A stretch of DNA of 64,000 nucleotides from Yersinia rohdei ATCC 43380 (GCF_000173775.1 NZ_ACCD01000009.1:62001-126000), one strand, 5' to 3'. Positions 1 through 11,238 are shown, counted from the first letter of the stretch. Numbers and translations are program-made. Notes: generated from the letters alone by a model not told the origin.

Positions 1-1258
1 CGCGATGCATTGCAGCCCAGTCCGCATACCCCATCCCCCACGCAAGGCGGGCTTGATTCAGGGTATCATTAGGTAGTGTCTGGGTTTGTTCATCACCAAT
101 AGCTTGCAGCAGATTCTCTAAGCGGCGCAAAAACAGATAGCTGCCACTGAGGTCATTTACCTGTTCCTCGGGCAATAAACCTAGCTCTGCCACTGCCTGC
201 AAGGTGGGCAGCAAAGCTCGCAGTTGTAAGCGCGGCTCACGGCCACCACGAATTAACTGGAATACCTGCGTGATAAATTCAATCTCACGGATCCCACCAG
301 CCCCTAGCTTGATATTGTCTTTCAGCCCACGCCGCCGAACTTCGCGCGCAATCATCCCTTTCATGTTACGCAGCGATTGGATCACACTGAAATCGATATA
401 GCGACGAAAGATAAAGGGTCGCAGCGTCTGGCGCAGTTCATGACTGTAATGGTCATCAGCACCGCCCATCAGACGGGCCTTAACCATCGCATAGCGCTCC
501 CAGTCACGCCCTTGTTCCTGGTAATAATCCTCCAGTGCAGCAAAGCTGAGCACCAGCGGGCCACTGTCACCAAATGGGCGTAGGCGCATATCCACCCGGT
601 AGACAAAACCGTCGATGGTTTGCTGATCCAGCGCCTTAATTAACCGTTGGCCTAAGCGAGTAAAAAACTGGGCATTATCCAGTTGGCGGCGTCCGCCCTG
701 TGTCTGGCCGTTTTCCGGGTAGGCAAAAATCAGGTCGATATCTGACGAGAAATTCAGCTCGCCACCGCCTAATTTCCCCATACCTAAAATCAGCAAAGGT
801 TGCGGCAGGCCTTGGCTGTTAACAGGGGTACCGAACTCGCGACAGCAAGCCTGATAAAGCCAATCACGTGCTGCAATAATGACACATTCAGCCAACCAAC
901 TCAGTTGCTGCAAGGTATCAGTCGTCGAGCTGGTTTGCAGTGCCTGTGACCAGGCAATTCGCACCATAATCCGGCGGCGAAATAGCCGTAACGCCGCTAA
1001 TAACGCGGCTTCATCGGTTACGTCGGCCAGTGCCTGCTCTAGCCACTGGGGATAATATTGCCACTCTTGCGGTTGCGGCGGTTGCTGATGCAACTCATCC
1101 AGCCATTGAGGGTGAATCAGCAACATGTCACTGACAAAATCACTCAACGCTAATACTGCAATATCTTCTTCACGCAAGCTCGGTGGAGCTGCTAACTCAT
1201 TGAAGCGCTGCTGAACATGCTGCACCTGAAGCTGTAATTCCGAAGAGAGTGGCAACAT
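1..1258 (-). CDS. glnE: Bifunctional glutamine synthetase adenylyltransferase/adenylyl-removing enzyme, N-terminal part (partial)
   Basis: GlnE adds AMP to glutamine synthetase and removes it again, under control of PII, to match nitrogen assimilation to supply. The first 419 codons are in the window; the C-terminal adenylyltransferase half runs off the left edge. The start ATG at 1256-1258 gives [13 protein letters not shown]. The N-terminal nucleotidyltransferase (adenylyl-removing) motif is clear near residues 163-177 as [18 protein letters not shown], with the two metal-binding Asp in SDID. It begins 11 bp after the ygiF stop on the same strand, the ygiF-glnE order known in enterobacteria. 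No internal stop was seen in the stretch read. Identity is secure. Confidence 0.95.
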   Translation of the reverse strand, partial: MLPLSSELQLQVQHVQQRFNELAAPPSLREEDIAVLALSDFVSDMLLIHPQWLDELHQQPPQPQEWQYYPQWLEQALADVTDEAALLAALRLFRRRIMVRIAWSQALQTSSTTDTLQQLSWLAECVIIAARDWLYQACCREFGTPVNSQGLPQPLLILGMGKLGGGELNFSSDIDLIFAYPENGQTQGGRRQLDNAQFFTRLGQRLIKALDQQTIDGFVYRVDMRLRPFGDSGPLVLSFAALEDYYQEQGRDWERYAMVKARLMGGADDHYSHELRQTLRPFIFRRYIDFSVIQSLRNMKGMIAREVRRRGLKDNIKLGAGGIREIEFITQVFQLIRGGREPRLQLRALLPTLQAVAELGLLPEEQVNDLSGSYLFLRRLENLLQAIGDEQTQTLPNDTLNQARLAWGMGYADWAAMHR

Positions 1259-1269
1259 AGCAAATTCCT

Positions 1270-2595
1270 TTAATTGGCAGCGCCATTAAGCCAAAATGCA
1301 GCCTGGGATAAAGCTTCCTTACGAGCGGTATCGCGCCAGTGGCCCTGACGTTCCATTATCGCCAGTTGCAAACCAAACCAGCCGTCAATATAGGGATGCC
1401 ATTCATTCTGTGGATAAAAGCCGGAAAGCAATTGGAAGGACATAATCTGCCGGTTTAAACGCGGAAGTTGTGCCAAATAACCATCATCGTCCATATGGTG
1501 GCCAAAGGCCTCTTTCAAGTCCGCTGCACTGCGGCTCAACATGATGTCGCAGAAGCGTTTAAACGAACCTTCAAACTTGGTTAGCGCTTTAGCGTCCATA
1601 AATGGTCGCCAGCCGGAGGTTACCAGCCACGATGTGAGTGCTAACTTACATTTCAGATAATCCGCGCTATAGCAGAGTAACTCAGCATTGGCATTTTTCG
1701 GCTCTAGCTGTGGTTCTAGCGCAATAATTGAAGCACGTAAATCGGTGCTGGCTTTGCGTGGCACGAGTCCACCAAAAATCGCCAATGTCTGGCGTATCAT
1801 CGCTAATGCTTCCAGAATCATTGCCTTGGCGGCAGGCTCGCCGCGCAGCCATAACTCTTCGTGATATTGCCAGTGATCCAAAGCCATCTCTAACCCTGCA
1901 ACCATCCCTTGCTCAACAGTAGATTTTGGCGCTGGCTGTAAGACTAATAATGGGCGCAATTCACGTGGCGGATTGCCTTGTGCTAAATGATAGCCGCGTG
2001 CCGCTTTACTCAAATTACCCTGACGCAAGCCGCCGATGTGTGCCAACTCGGTTGCCAGTGCCAGTAAATCTGCCGTATTACCTTGCTTCAGTTCCAGCTC
2101 AATTTCACTCACTGGCTCCGACAATTCAACTCCATCATCAGCTTGGAGAGATGAAATAGTGCCTTGGTCAAGAGCAAGCTCAATCTCGCTCTCACCGTAA
2201 GTGATTACCCACTTCTCACGAGTGAAATCGGTACGGAACAAGGGCTGCAATTCGGTTTGTAGCGCCGCGATATTCCAGCCTTCAGGCCAGATATCCGCCG
2301 GGAAACGCGCCAAATCTAATTTGTCGCTATCAATATCGACATTATATTCAGGCCGCTGATGCACACCGCCGACCACTTTGCCGCCGGTTTTCACCGTCAT
2401 TTCATAACGGCCATCATAACCACGAATACGTAAGCCAATATCATGTTGGCGCAGACGGTTATCCGCCGTCTCAAAATAGATATTGGTCAGATTTTGCGGC
2501 GCTGAATGCTGGCTTTGCCAAGCTGCTACCTGCGCGGGCAAAGCGGCAATGGCCGCAGGAGTAGCAATAAATTTTAATTCTATTTCAACGGTCAT
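1270..2595 (-). CDS. ygiF: Inorganic triphosphatase (CYTH-CHAD protein)
   Basis: The protein hydrolyses inorganic triphosphate in its CYTH tunnel domain. The N-terminus carries the CYTH signature EIELKF, followed by the basic and acidic strand pattern ([28 protein letters not shown]) over about residues 1-200. The C-terminal half (about 225-440) is a CHAD helical domain, marked by [12 protein letters not shown] and [10 protein letters not shown]. The start was set at the ATG at 2595 (MTVEIELKF), which matches the enterobacterial N-terminus; an upstream in-frame ATG at 2607 would add four residues. It is read together with glnE, which follows 11 bp downstream. Length is about that of E. coli YgiF (433 aa). 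Confidence 0.93.
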   Translation of the reverse strand: MTVEIELKFIATPAAIAALPAQVAAWQSQHSAPQNLTNIYFETADNRLRQHDIGLRIRGYDGRYEMTVKTGGKVVGGVHQRPEYNVDIDSDKLDLARFPADIWPEGWNIAALQTELQPLFRTDFTREKWVITYGESEIELALDQGTISSLQADDGVELSEPVSEIELELKQGNTADLLALATELAHIGGLRQGNLSKAARGYHLAQGNPPRELRPLLVLQPAPKSTVEQGMVAGLEMALDHWQYHEELWLRGEPAAKAMILEALAMIRQTLAIFGGLVPRKASTDLRASIIALEPQLEPKNANAELLCYSADYLKCKLALTSWLVTSGWRPFMDAKALTKFEGSFKRFCDIMLSRSAADLKEAFGHHMDDDGYLAQLPRLNRQIMSFQLLSGFYPQNEWHPYIDGWFGLQLAIMERQGHWRDTARKEALSQAAFWLNGAAN

Positions 2596-2897
2596 AATTT
2601 CATTCACACCGGTATGTTACGAGATTACGGACATTATGCCTTTTTTGTGCTGGTTTGCCTGTTTTACACAAGAAAACCGCGCGGCAGCCCCGAGTCAAAG
2701 TCTATTTTAACCTGTTTTATCCGGTCTAGACTAAGTCTTCATAAGACTAATTTTCACTGCGGTTAAAATAAGCAATAGAATGGCTAAAGCCGCGTAGGCT
2801 ATGAGAGTAAGATAGTTCTCATTCCGGTTTATCCGTTGCGTCGGCAAACTGAACACACTACTATCGTCCCATAAATTCACTCACAAATGACTCCCTA
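2596..2897. other. Divergent intergenic region between ygiF and ygiM
   Basis: About 300 bp separates the two divergent genes and must hold both promoters. A short perfect inverted repeat, AGTCTT-CAT-AAGACT, lies at 2734-2748 and is a possible operator. I could not assign a confident -35/-10 pair. Confidence 0.4.
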
Positions 2898-3518
2898 ATG
2901 CAGAAATTACGCCTAATTTGCCTCGCCATGCTAAGTCTCAGTATTTCTCTGGGCGCTTATGCTGAAGAAAAACGTTACATCTCTGATGAGCTGGATACCT
3001 ACGTTCATAGCGGCCCCGGTAACCAATACCGTATTGTTGGCACGCTAAAAGGTGGGGATGAAGTTACCCTGATAAGCGTTGATAACGATACAAATTATGG
3101 TCAAATTCGCGACAGTAAGGGTAAAACAATTTGGATTCCACTGTCTCAATTGAGTGAGACTCCAAGCTTACGTGTTCGGGTGCCAGACCTTGAGCAGCAG
3201 GTCAAAACACTGACTGACAAACTGGCTAACATTGATAATAGCTGGAATCAGCGCACCGCAGAAATGCAGCAAAAAGTGGCGGCCAGCGACAGTGTCATCT
3301 CCGAGTTACAAAAAGAGAATGAATCACTGAAAAACCAGTTAGTGGTTGCTCAGAAGAAAGTCAGTGCAGTAAATCTGCAATTGGATGACAAACAGCGCAC
3401 CATTATTCTGCAATGGTTTATGTACGGCGGCGGTGTGGCGGGAATCGGCTTGTTGCTGGGTCTGGTACTGCCACATTTGATCCCAAGCCGTAAAAAGAAT
3501 AACCGCTGGATGAACTGA
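2898..3518 (+). CDS. ygiM: SH3b-domain membrane-anchored protein YgiM (TIGR04211 family)
   Basis: This is a conserved envelope protein of unknown exact role. It has a signal peptide (MQKLRLICLAMLSLSISLGAYA, about residues 1-22), then a bacterial SH3 domain (about 23-95, with YVHSGPGNQYRIVGTLKGGDE). A coiled coil follows (about 95-165, EQQVKTLTDKLA and similar heptads), and then one transmembrane helix (about 172-192) with a short basic tail. The periplasmic SH3b domain probably contacts peptidoglycan, which is inference from the family. It stands just before cca as in E. coli. The start ATG at 2898 is the first base of a natural signal sequence. Confidence 0.92.
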   Translation: MQKLRLICLAMLSLSISLGAYAEEKRYISDELDTYVHSGPGNQYRIVGTLKGGDEVTLISVDNDTNYGQIRDSKGKTIWIPLSQLSETPSLRVRVPDLEQQVKTLTDKLANIDNSWNQRTAEMQQKVAASDSVISELQKENESLKNQLVVAQKKVSAVNLQLDDKQRTIILQWFMYGGGVAGIGLLLGLVLPHLIPSRKKNNRWMN

Positions 3519-3663
3519 TATCCGCTTGGTGTGAAAAATTCCACAGGCTGCCCATCCGGGCGGCCTTTCGTTAGTCTGTTTGCATCCCCCAACTATACTG
3601 AACTGATTGCTGGTAATTTTGGCGGCCAGTTATAAAATCACCGCCATCTTAGCTGTTATCCCC

Positions 3664-3946
3664 AACGCTATAACATCAAGAACGAAAGCTATAACCCACA
3701 GTTGTTGGTGTTATTGGTGTTATAGCTAGGCAGCAAACGAATAAATCCCGATGAGCTGACACTGATCAGTGACTCGGGTGCATGAGAGCGGCTAACAACG
3801 CTATAACGCCAAGAACGAAAGCTATAACCCAAAGTTATTGGTGTTATAGCTAGGCAGCAAACGAATAAATCCCGATGAGCTGACACTGGTCAGTGATTCG
3901 GGTGCATGAGAGCGGCTAACAACGCTATAACGCCAAGAACGAAGGG
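3664..3946. repeat. Tandem intergenic repeat, two and a fraction units, ahead of cca
   Basis: Unit 1 spans 3664-3796 (133 bp), unit 2 spans 3797-3920 (124 bp), and a partial third unit spans 3921-3946. All start with AACGCTATAAC and contain AACGAATAAATCCCGATGAG and TGAGAGCGGCTAAC. Unit 1 is 9 bp longer through an internal duplication of the TTGGTGTTA step. A few base changes separate the units. The sequence resembles intergenic repeat families of Yersinia and Photorhabdus, but I cannot name the family with certainty. The last unit ends in GAACGAAGGG, which supplies the ribosome binding site of cca. Together with flanking bases this explains the 433-bp gap between ygiM and cca. Confidence 0.85.
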
Positions 3947-3951
3947 TTAAC

Positions 3952-5190
3952 ATGGAAATCTATCTGGTCGGCGGTGCCGTACGCGACAGCTTATTAAACC
4001 TGCCTGTTACCGAACAGGATTGGGTGGTGGTGGGCGCGACGCCGGAACAATTACTGGCACAGGGTTATCAACAAGTCGGGAAAGATTTTCCGGTATTTCT
4101 TCATCCGGTGAGCCATGAAGAATATGCGCTGGCCCGTACGGAACGTAAATCTGGCCAAGGCTATACCGGCTTTACTTGCTATGCCGCGCCTGACGTTACG
4201 CTGGAAGAAGATTTACTGCGCCGCGATTTGACCATCAATGCCATTGCTCGCAGCAGTGAAGGGAAGCTATTTGACCCCTACAATGGCCAACAAGACTTGG
4301 CAAACCGCGTGCTGCGCCATGTTTCTGATGCTTTTGGCGAGGATCCATTGCGGGTTTTGCGCGTCGCCCGGTTCGCCGCCCGTTTTGCTCACTTGGGCTT
4401 TACTGTCGCCCCAGAGACCCAATCATTGATGGCAGCGATGGCAGAAAGTGGAGAGCTTTCTGCTCTGACACCTGAGCGGGTCTGGAAAGAAACTGAAAAA
4501 GCGTTGAAAACATCAAGCCCGCAGATCTATTTTCAGGTGCTACGCGATTGTGGTGCCTTGGCCGTGCTGTTCCCGGAAATTGAGCGCTTATTTGGTGTTC
4601 CTGCGCCGGAAAAATGGCATCCAGAAATTGATACCGGGATTCATACCTTAATGACGCTCGCCATCGCCGCCAAACTCAGCCCAGAGGTTGACGTGCGTTT
4701 TGCTGCACTTTGCCATGATTTAGGCAAAGGTCTGACACCGAAAGAGTTTTGGCCGCATCATCATGGCCACGGCCCTGCGGGTGTTAAATTGGTCGAACAG
4801 TTATGCCAGCGTTTGCGCGTCCCTAATCCTGTGCGAGATTTAGCAAAACTGGTTGCGGAATATCATGATCTTATCCATACCGTGAATAAACTCCGCCCTG
4901 AAACCTTACTTAAACTGTTTGATGCTATTGATGTATGGCGCAAACCCGAGCGCCTGGAACAGATGATTCTCACCAGTGAAGCGGATGCCCGTGGCCGCAC
5001 CGGCTTTGAAGAAAACCCTTATCCACAAGGCGATTATTTGCGAGCAGCATTCCAAATTGCTAATGGGGTATCAGTGCAGGAAGTGGTCGCCAGTGGGCTG
5101 CAAGGTTTAGCTATTCGCGACGAGCTAAAACGCCGTCGCCAGCTTGCTTTAGCGCAATGGAAACAAACCCAAGACGCGGTTTCACCCTAA
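3952..5190 (+). CDS. cca: CCA-adding tRNA nucleotidyltransferase / multifunctional Cca
   Basis: Cca builds or repairs the CCA 3' end of tRNA from CTP and ATP. The class II nucleotidyltransferase head is at the N-terminus ([12 protein letters not shown], then the catalytic acid pair in EQDWVVVG). [10 protein letters not shown] and the nucleotide-selecting region [15 protein letters not shown] follow. The HD phosphohydrolase domain starts near residue 225 ([27 protein letters not shown]). At 412 aa it is full length for the gamma-proteobacterial form. The start has GAAGGG five bases upstream, at the end of the intergenic repeat. A bidirectional terminator follows and is shared with uppP. Confidence 0.97.
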   Translation: MEIYLVGGAVRDSLLNLPVTEQDWVVVGATPEQLLAQGYQQVGKDFPVFLHPVSHEEYALARTERKSGQGYTGFTCYAAPDVTLEEDLLRRDLTINAIARSSEGKLFDPYNGQQDLANRVLRHVSDAFGEDPLRVLRVARFAARFAHLGFTVAPETQSLMAAMAESGELSALTPERVWKETEKALKTSSPQIYFQVLRDCGALAVLFPEIERLFGVPAPEKWHPEIDTGIHTLMTLAIAAKLSPEVDVRFAALCHDLGKGLTPKEFWPHHHGHGPAGVKLVEQLCQRLRVPNPVRDLAKLVAEYHDLIHTVNKLRPETLLKLFDAIDVWRKPERLEQMILTSEADARGRTGFEENPYPQGDYLRAAFQIANGVSVQEVVASGLQGLAIRDELKRRRQLALAQWKQTQDAVSP

Positions 5191-5346
5191 ATTACCCAGA
5201 TTAAAAACTCTGAATAATTATTAAGTTAAAAATAACAGTAACGTTAATCAGAGTGAAAATGTACTCGCTGGGTCTTACTGGCGTAGGCCATATTAGTGCT
5301 CATCGTGACTGATTTGACACTGATAATGTCGGTCTATCACAAAATC

Positions 5347-5376
5347 AAAAGCCCTGAATAATCAGGGCTTTTTTTT
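5347..5376. terminator. Bidirectional rho-independent terminator between cca and uppP
   Basis: The stem GCCCTGA / TCAGGGC is flanked by A residues on the left and an eight-T run on the right, so it can end transcripts from both convergent genes. Confidence 0.85.
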
Positions 5377-5398
5377 ATTGCTTAATCTCTCTTGGCGG

Positions 5399-6217
5399 TT
5401 ACATAAAGACCCAATACACCGCGGCGGCAACCACAAAACGATAAATGGCAAAAGGCACAAAAGAGATACGTTTAATCAATGACAGGAAGGTTTTGATAGC
5501 TATCAGCGCGACGATAAATGCAGTGATAAACCCGACCGCAAACATCGGCAAATCACCCAATGTCAGAAAATGCAGACTCTTATATAAATCTAATGCGCTG
5601 GCCCCGAGCATCATCGGGACGGCCAAAATAAAGGAGAATTCAGAAGCGGCGTAGCGATTTACCCCGACCAACATCCCACCGGAAATAGTCGCACCTGAGC
5701 GGGAGAACCCTGGCCACAATGCCAGGCATTGGAAGCAACCAATGGCAAAAGCTTGGCGATAAGTAATATCGTCCAGCCCAATGGATTTAGGATTTTTAGG
5801 TTTAAACCACTCAGCAGCCAACAACAGTAACCCACCGGCCACTAAGGCATACATCACACTTTGCGGATTAAATAATGATTTGATGGCATCGTGAAATACT
5901 AATCCCAAACCGACCGCAGGGATCATCGCCAATAAAATATGGCCCAAAGTCAGATGGCCGCTGGTTTTCCCTTCGTGAGGTACTTTACCAAAATGGATAC
6001 CAATCAGGCCGAACAAACGCCGCCAGAACACCACGACTACCGCGAGAATCGACCCTAACTGAATAATGACTTCAAAGGTTTTTGCTTTGTCGCCAGTAAA
6101 GCCCAATAGCTCACCGACAATAATCATATGCCCAGTAGATGACACCGGAAGAAACTCAGTTAGCCCTTCCACCACACCCAAAACAAAAGCCACAAACAGC
6201 GAATACATATCTGTCAT
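5399..6217 (-). CDS. uppP: Undecaprenyl-diphosphate phosphatase
   Basis: UppP (BacA) removes one phosphate from undecaprenyl diphosphate to recycle the lipid carrier of cell-wall synthesis. The 272-aa protein is hydrophobic throughout with several membrane helices. Family motifs are intact: [17 protein letters not shown] with the catalytic Glu and His near the N-terminus, and [12 protein letters not shown] with the conserved Arg and Ser near residue 175. The start at 6217 ([14 protein letters not shown]) matches the E. coli protein. It is transcribed toward cca and ends at a shared terminator. Confidence 0.97.
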   Translation of the reverse strand: MTDMYSLFVAFVLGVVEGLTEFLPVSSTGHMIIVGELLGFTGDKAKTFEVIIQLGSILAVVVVFWRRLFGLIGIHFGKVPHEGKTSGHLTLGHILLAMIPAVGLGLVFHDAIKSLFNPQSVMYALVAGGLLLLAAEWFKPKNPKSIGLDDITYRQAFAIGCFQCLALWPGFSRSGATISGGMLVGVNRYAASEFSFILAVPMMLGASALDLYKSLHFLTLGDLPMFAVGFITAFIVALIAIKTFLSLIKRISFVPFAIYRFVVAAAVYWVFM

Positions 6218-6443
6218 CTACGATACCCAATGCCATATAATTGAGAAAGCAAAAAACGGCAATGTCGTAAACCTCACCGATAGTGATAAAAACAATATCG
6301 ATAGTTAACAAAACAATGCCGTTCAAATTTAATGTTAATTAACTTTTCACGCCATACGCTGTCATCAGACCACATTATTGATACAGCGTTACACTTTTAT
6401 GTCACTACAGCGAGAAAAATTATTTCGTCACCATCACAATAAA

Positions 6444-6803
6444 TTAGTTGGGACGCTGACCGCGTTCAATCACCACACCGACATTCCGTGCTTGAGCAAC
6501 CGCGCCGGGTTTGCTGACCTTAATCCGCACCCAAGGAGACTTAAATTGCTGTAATAATAGCGCGGCAATCTCTTCAGCCACCCGCTCAACTAGCGCAAAA
6601 CGCTGCGCTTCTACGTGTTTTATGACGGCTTCACTGATATCCGCGTAGCTCAGGCAATCATTGACATCATCACTGCCCGCTGCTTTACGATTATCCCAGC
6701 CCATTTCGATATCGAACACTAACTTTTGCTGAATGGTCTGTTCCCAGTCATAAACACCGATAGTGGTTATGACACTGAGTTCCTCAATAAATACGATGTC
6801 CAT
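6444..6803 (-). CDS. folB: Dihydroneopterin aldolase
   Basis: FolB cleaves 7,8-dihydroneopterin to 6-hydroxymethyl-dihydropterin in folate synthesis. The sequence carries [21 protein letters not shown] and CLSYADISE, and the usual KPGA motif near residue 100. The chosen start is the ATG at 6803; the longer frame needs a GTG one codon upstream. It is divergent from plsY across about 107 bp. Full length for the family (119 aa). Confidence 0.95.
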   Translation of the reverse strand: MDIVFIEELSVITTIGVYDWEQTIQQKLVFDIEMGWDNRKAAGSDDVNDCLSYADISEAVIKHVEAQRFALVERVAEEIAALLLQQFKSPWVRIKVSKPGAVAQARNVGVVIERGQRPN

Positions 6804-6910
6804 CACGTCATTCTCTGTTTTTGCGCCTGCCGGATACCACTTCCAGCCGAATATGCGTATTATCCACTGATGTTGCGATTAAAACGATCATTATTCAACG
6901 GGGCGGTGTT

Positions 6911-7561
6911 ATGAGTGCTATCGCGCTTGGCATGATTATCTTCGCGTATTTGTGTGGCTCTATTTCCAGTGCAGTCCTGGTCTGCCGGGTTGCAAAGCTA
7001 CCAGATCCGCGTGTGCATGGCTCCGGAAATCCCGGTGCCACCAACGTACTGCGCATTGGTGGCCGCACCGCAGCTGCAACAGTGCTTATTTTCGATGTGC
7101 TGAAAGGCATGTTGCCAGTTTGGATAGCTTATCTGCTGCATGTTTCGCCGCTGTATCTTGGCCTAACCGCGATTGCGGCCTGCCTTGGCCATATTTACCC
7201 GGTATTCTTCCACTTTAAAGGTGGAAAAGGCGTCGCCACTGCATTTGGTGCTATCGCCCCTATTGGTTGGGACTTGACCGGCCTGATGACAGGGACTTGG
7301 TTGCTGACGGTGTTACTGAGCGGCTATTCATCTTTAGGGGCCATTATCAGCGCCCTAATCGCCCCTTTCTACGTCTGGTGGTTCAAACCACAATTTACCT
7401 TCCCGGTTGCCATGCTTTCCTGCCTAATTTTGATGCGTCACCACGATAATATTCAACGTTTATGGCGCGGCAAAGAAAGTAAAATCTGGGATAAACTTAA
7501 AAAGAAAAAACAGAAAACCACCGCAGAAGAAGCCGCAGAATTGGAAGAGAAAGAAGATTAG
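6911..7561 (+). CDS. plsY: Glycerol-3-phosphate acyltransferase PlsY
   Basis: PlsY transfers the acyl group of acyl-phosphate to glycerol 3-phosphate, the first step of phospholipid synthesis, in the inner membrane. The 216-aa protein has about five membrane spans. Motifs include [18 protein letters not shown] and [14 protein letters not shown], which are catalytic or substrate loops of the family. The start ATG at 6911 gives [16 protein letters not shown]; a frame opening at 6821 adds 30 unlikely residues. The C-terminus is a charged tail rich in Lys and Glu. Divergent from folB, convergent with tsaD. Confidence 0.95.
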   Translation: MSAIALGMIIFAYLCGSISSAVLVCRVAKLPDPRVHGSGNPGATNVLRIGGRTAAATVLIFDVLKGMLPVWIAYLLHVSPLYLGLTAIAACLGHIYPVFFHFKGGKGVATAFGAIAPIGWDLTGLMTGTWLLTVLLSGYSSLGAIISALIAPFYVWWFKPQFTFPVAMLSCLILMRHHDNIQRLWRGKESKIWDKLKKKKQKTTAEEAAELEEKED

Positions 7562-7702
7562 TTTACCTCTCCCGCCCAATAAAGAATGGCTGAGCGGGAG
7601 CGAGGCAAGGCGCAAGGCGTTGAGAGAGCGGAGCATACATCAGTATGTGAGCATCGCGAGATGACGCAGCAACACAGCCACAGCCCCACTCAGACTTTCT
7701 GA
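7562..7702. other. Short intergenic region between plsY and tsaD with a hairpin
   Basis: The 141-bp stretch between convergent genes holds GC-rich sequence with a small inverted repeat, CATAC-ATCA-GTATG, at 7634-7647. It looks like a Yersinia-type intergenic repeat, but I see only one copy here, so its family is unproven. Confidence 0.35.
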
Positions 7703-8716
7703 TCAGACTTTCGGCAACTCAGCCAGCGGCCAGCGCGGCCGCACCGACACCGCCAACTCACTATTTACACCGCTTTTTAGCCGAATCAGCCCAGCATAGG
7801 CGATCATCGCGCCATTATCGGTACAAAATTCTGGTCGGGCATAAAATACTTCACCACCACGCTTTTGCATCATTTCTGCCAGTTTTGAGCGCAAGGTGCG
7901 GTTAGCGCTCACACCGCCCGCAATCACTAAACGTTTAAAACCGGTTTGATCCAGTGCTCGTTTTGATTTAATTGCCAGTGTATCTACTACCGCGTCTTCA
8001 AATGCACGGGCGATATCAGCGCGCGTTTGGTCATCATTACCATTGGCACGAATAGTGTTTGCTGCAAAAGTTTTTAAGCCAGAAAAACTGAAATCCAGAC
8101 CGGGGCGATCTGTCATTGGCCGTGGGAAAGTAAATCGACCAGCAGTACCTTGTTGTGCCATACGCGACAACATTGGCCCACCGGGATAATCCAGGCCTAA
8201 TAATTTTGCTGTTTTATCAAAAGCTTCACCTGCTGCATCATCAACAGACTCGCCCAGCAACAAATATTCGCCAATGCCCGTCACACTGATTAATTGTGTG
8301 TGACCACCAGAGACCAGCAGTGCGACAAACGGGAATTCCGGTACATTATCTTCCAACATCGGCGCCAATAAGTGGCCTTCCATATGATGAACCGGCACTG
8401 CGGGAACCCCCCAAGCGAATGCCAATGCGCGCCCCACTGTAGCACCGACCAGCAATGCACCAACCAGACCTGGGCCTGCGGTATACGCGACACCATCGAT
8501 GTCTTTGGCACTCAGATTAGCTTCTTTTAATGCTGCTTGAATCAAGGGCACAGTTTTGCGCACATGATCACGAGAAGCCAGTTCAGGTACTACGCCACCA
8601 TAATCGGCATGCAATTTAACCTGACTGTACAATTGGTTAGCTAACAGACCGGTTTCATCGTCATACACTGCAATTCCGGTTTCATCGCAGGATGTTTCTA
8701 TACCCAAAACTCGCAT
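7703..8716 (-). CDS. tsaD: tRNA N6-threonylcarbamoyladenosine synthase subunit TsaD
   Basis: TsaD moves the threonylcarbamoyl group onto A37 of ANN-decoding tRNAs, working with TsaB and TsaE. ASKHA-fold motifs are intact: [10 protein letters not shown] at the N-terminus, the metal-binding pair in [17 protein letters not shown], and a C-terminal CTDNGAMIA. The start was placed at the ATG at 8716 ([10 protein letters not shown]), which matches the family; the frame also opens five codons earlier. It is 337 aa. It lies divergent from rpsU, as in E. coli, across a promoter region of about 370 bp. Confidence 0.97.
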   Translation of the reverse strand: MRVLGIETSCDETGIAVYDDETGLLANQLYSQVKLHADYGGVVPELASRDHVRKTVPLIQAALKEANLSAKDIDGVAYTAGPGLVGALLVGATVGRALAFAWGVPAVPVHHMEGHLLAPMLEDNVPEFPFVALLVSGGHTQLISVTGIGEYLLLGESVDDAAGEAFDKTAKLLGLDYPGGPMLSRMAQQGTAGRFTFPRPMTDRPGLDFSFSGLKTFAANTIRANGNDDQTRADIARAFEDAVVDTLAIKSKRALDQTGFKRLVIAGGVSANRTLRSKLAEMMQKRGGEVFYARPEFCTDNGAMIAYAGLIRLKSGVNSELAVSVRPRWPLAELPKV

Positions 8717-8872
8717 TACATTTCCCATCATTCACGTGCGGCCGATAGTTTAGCATAACCGAGTCGCCAGTCATGATTTCTGATGGCAAATTGGGTATAA
8801 AAACGGCATTTTGGCTCTTCAGCAACAGGAATGTTGTTGATAGTGGTCATATTTGAAAAGAATGTTGATAAA

Positions 8873-8910
8873 TTCGCTCAATGGCGCTGTTTAGTATATA
8901 ATCAGCGCCC
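8873..8910 (+). promoter_or_regulatory. Probable rpsU operon promoter with GC-rich discriminator
   Basis: The 373-bp gap before rpsU has a perfect -10 TATAAT at 8897-8902, followed by CAGCGCCC. A weak -35 (TTCGCT) lies 18 bp upstream at 8873-8878. The GC-rich discriminator is what stringently controlled ribosomal promoters use. The same TATAATCAGCGCCC string is found ahead of the tRNA gene at 13,380. The rest of the gap shows no gene. Confidence 0.6.
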
Positions 8911-9077
8911 GTCGCACTCTTGGCACCAACTTTCTTGTAAAGAACGGGGGCGACATCACAGGGGCGTGCCTGTTTCAATTTGCTATGGTGCTTTACAAAG
9001 CAGCATCCATTGAAGTAAAATTCCGCACCATTTTAAGAAGGCTGGCGATTGGCCAGCAGCAAACCGATTTCTATTGA

Positions 9078-9305
<228 letters not shown>

Positions 9306-9378
9306 TTCTTCGGGGGTAACCCCCCAGCGTAGTTTTTTATGTTCTAAGAACGCGCAGATCGAGTAGTTGCATACGAAG

Positions 9379-9406
9379 GCCGTGCTTTCCGAAAGGAATG
9401 CGCGGC
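9379..9406 (+). terminator. Internal terminator between rpsU and dnaG
   Basis: A GAAA-looped stem (GCCGTGCTTTCC / GGAATGCGCGGC, one mismatch and one G-T pair) lies between rpsU and dnaG and is followed by a T-rich stretch. It corresponds in place to the attenuating terminator that keeps DnaG levels low relative to S21 in E. coli. Confidence 0.7.
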
Positions 9407-9441
9407 TTGTTCTCGTTTATGGACTGACCGAATAGGGGCTT

Positions 9442-11190
9442 ATGGCTGGACGTATTCCGCGTATATTTATCAATGACTTGCTAGCTCGCACTGACATTGT
9501 CGATCTTATCGATGCCAGGGTAAAGCTGAAGAAGCAAGGCAAAAATTATCATGCGTGCTGTCCGTTCCATCATGAGAAAACACCCTCATTCACCGTTAAT
9601 GGCGAAAAACAGTTTTATCACTGTTTCGGCTGTGGTGCTCATGGTAACGCTGTTGATTTCTTGATGAATTACGACAGACTTGAATTTGTCGAAAGCATCG
9701 AAGAATTAGCCACCATGCACGGGCTAGAAGTGCCTTACGAGGCAGGAACTGGCACCACCCAGATCGAACGTCATCAACGACAAAGTCTCTATCAACTGAT
9801 GGAAAACCTAAGCGGATTCTATCAACAGTCACTCAAAAGCCAGACAGCCAATCAGGCGCGCGAATATCTTAAACATCGCGGATTGAGTGAAGAAATCATT
9901 CAACATTTTGCTATCGGTTTTGCTCCCCCCGGTTGGGACAATGCCTTAAAACGTTTTGGTCGCGATGGTGAAAGCCGTACTGCGCTGAACGATGCAGGGA
10001 TGTTGGTGACTAATGATACAGGGCGAACTTACGATCGTTTTCGTGAGCGCGTCATGTTCCCTATCCGTGATAAACGCGGGCGGGTTATCGCTTTTGGCGG
10101 GCGAATTCTGGGTGACGGAGTGCCGAAATACCTCAACTCCCCAGAAACAGAAATTTTTCATAAGGGCCGCCAGTTATACGGCTTGTATGAAGCGCAGGTT
10201 AACCACCCTAACCCAACACGGCTACTGGTCGTGGAAGGCTATATGGATGTGGTGGCCTTGGCGCAATTTGGTATTGATTATGCGGTGGCGTCACTGGGCA
10301 CAGCCACTACAGCGGAACATATTCAATTATTATTCCGCGCGACCGATAATGTCATTTGTTGCTATGACGGTGATAGGGCGGGTAGAGATGCAGCCTGGCG
10401 CGCATTAGAAACGGCGTTGCCCTATCTAAATGATGGGCGTCAGCTACGTTTTATGTTTTTGCCTGATGGCGAAGATCCGGACACACTGGTTCGTAAAGAA
10501 GGGAAAGATAGATTCGAAAAGCGGATGGAGGAGGCGCAGCCACTCTCAACTTTCTTGTTCGAAACATTAATGCCGCAGGTCGATTTGAGCAGCCCAGATG
10601 GCCGAGCCAAATTAAGCACCTTGGCACTCCCTTTGATAAGCCAGGTGCCCGGCGAAACCTTGCGGCTTTACCTACGCCAACAGTTAGGTAACAAGCTAGG
10701 TCTGCTCGATGATAGCCAGCTTGATAAGCTGATGCCCAAACAAGCTGAAAGCATAAATAGCTACCAGCCGCCCCAGCTAAAACGCACAACCATGCGTATA
10801 CTTATAGGGCTACTGGTACAAAACCCACAACTGGCTACACTCATTCCCTCATTGCAGGGTGTTGAGCAGGCAAAGTTAGCTGGTTTGCCGTTATTTATTG
10901 AGTTAGTTGAGACTTGCCTGGCCCAGCCAGGGCTAACAACCGGGCAGTTATTAGAACTGTATCGTGATAATAAATTCAGCCAACAGCTTGAAACTCTCGC
11001 AACATGGAACCACATGATTGTTGAGGACATGGTTGAACAGACTTTTGTCGACACGCTAACAAGCCTGTATGACTCCATATTGGAGCAACGTCAGGAAACA
11101 CTCATAGCGCGTGACCGTACTCATGGATTAAACGCCGAAGAACGTAAAGAACTTTGGTCTTTGAATCTGGCTTTAGCCAGAAAAAAATGA
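9442..11190 (+). CDS. dnaG: DNA primase
   Basis: DnaG makes the RNA primers for replication and binds DnaB through its C-terminus. The N-terminal CHC2 zinc finger is present (HACCPFHHEKTPSF, FYHCFGCGAHG). The TOPRIM core follows (VVEGYMDVVAL, then YDGDRAGRDAA with the metal-binding acids near residue 310). The C-terminal helicase-interaction domain is at about 435-582. Its 582 aa match the usual length. It starts at the ATG at 9442, after AATAGGGGC. Confidence 0.97.
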   Translation: MAGRIPRIFINDLLARTDIVDLIDARVKLKKQGKNYHACCPFHHEKTPSFTVNGEKQFYHCFGCGAHGNAVDFLMNYDRLEFVESIEELATMHGLEVPYEAGTGTTQIERHQRQSLYQLMENLSGFYQQSLKSQTANQAREYLKHRGLSEEIIQHFAIGFAPPGWDNALKRFGRDGESRTALNDAGMLVTNDTGRTYDRFRERVMFPIRDKRGRVIAFGGRILGDGVPKYLNSPETEIFHKGRQLYGLYEAQVNHPNPTRLLVVEGYMDVVALAQFGIDYAVASLGTATTAEHIQLLFRATDNVICCYDGDRAGRDAAWRALETALPYLNDGRQLRFMFLPDGEDPDTLVRKEGKDRFEKRMEEAQPLSTFLFETLMPQVDLSSPDGRAKLSTLALPLISQVPGETLRLYLRQQLGNKLGLLDDSQLDKLMPKQAESINSYQPPQLKRTTMRILIGLLVQNPQLATLIPSLQGVEQAKLAGLPLFIELVETCLAQPGLTTGQLLELYRDNKFSQQLETLATWNHMIVEDMVEQTFVDTLTSLYDSILEQRQETLIARDRTHGLNAEERKELWSLNLALARKK

Positions 11191-11218
11191 AATACCTAAC
11201 GGCTTAATTGCCGATAAA

Positions 11219-11238
11219 TGTGGGGGCGAATCCCCACA
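11219..11238 (+). other. Hairpin between dnaG and rpoD
   Basis: A perfect inverted repeat TGTGGGG / CCCCACA sits in the 158-bp dnaG-rpoD spacer without a T run. It may be an RNA processing or stability element; a cleavage site exists in this spacer in E. coli. The function here is inference. Confidence 0.4.
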
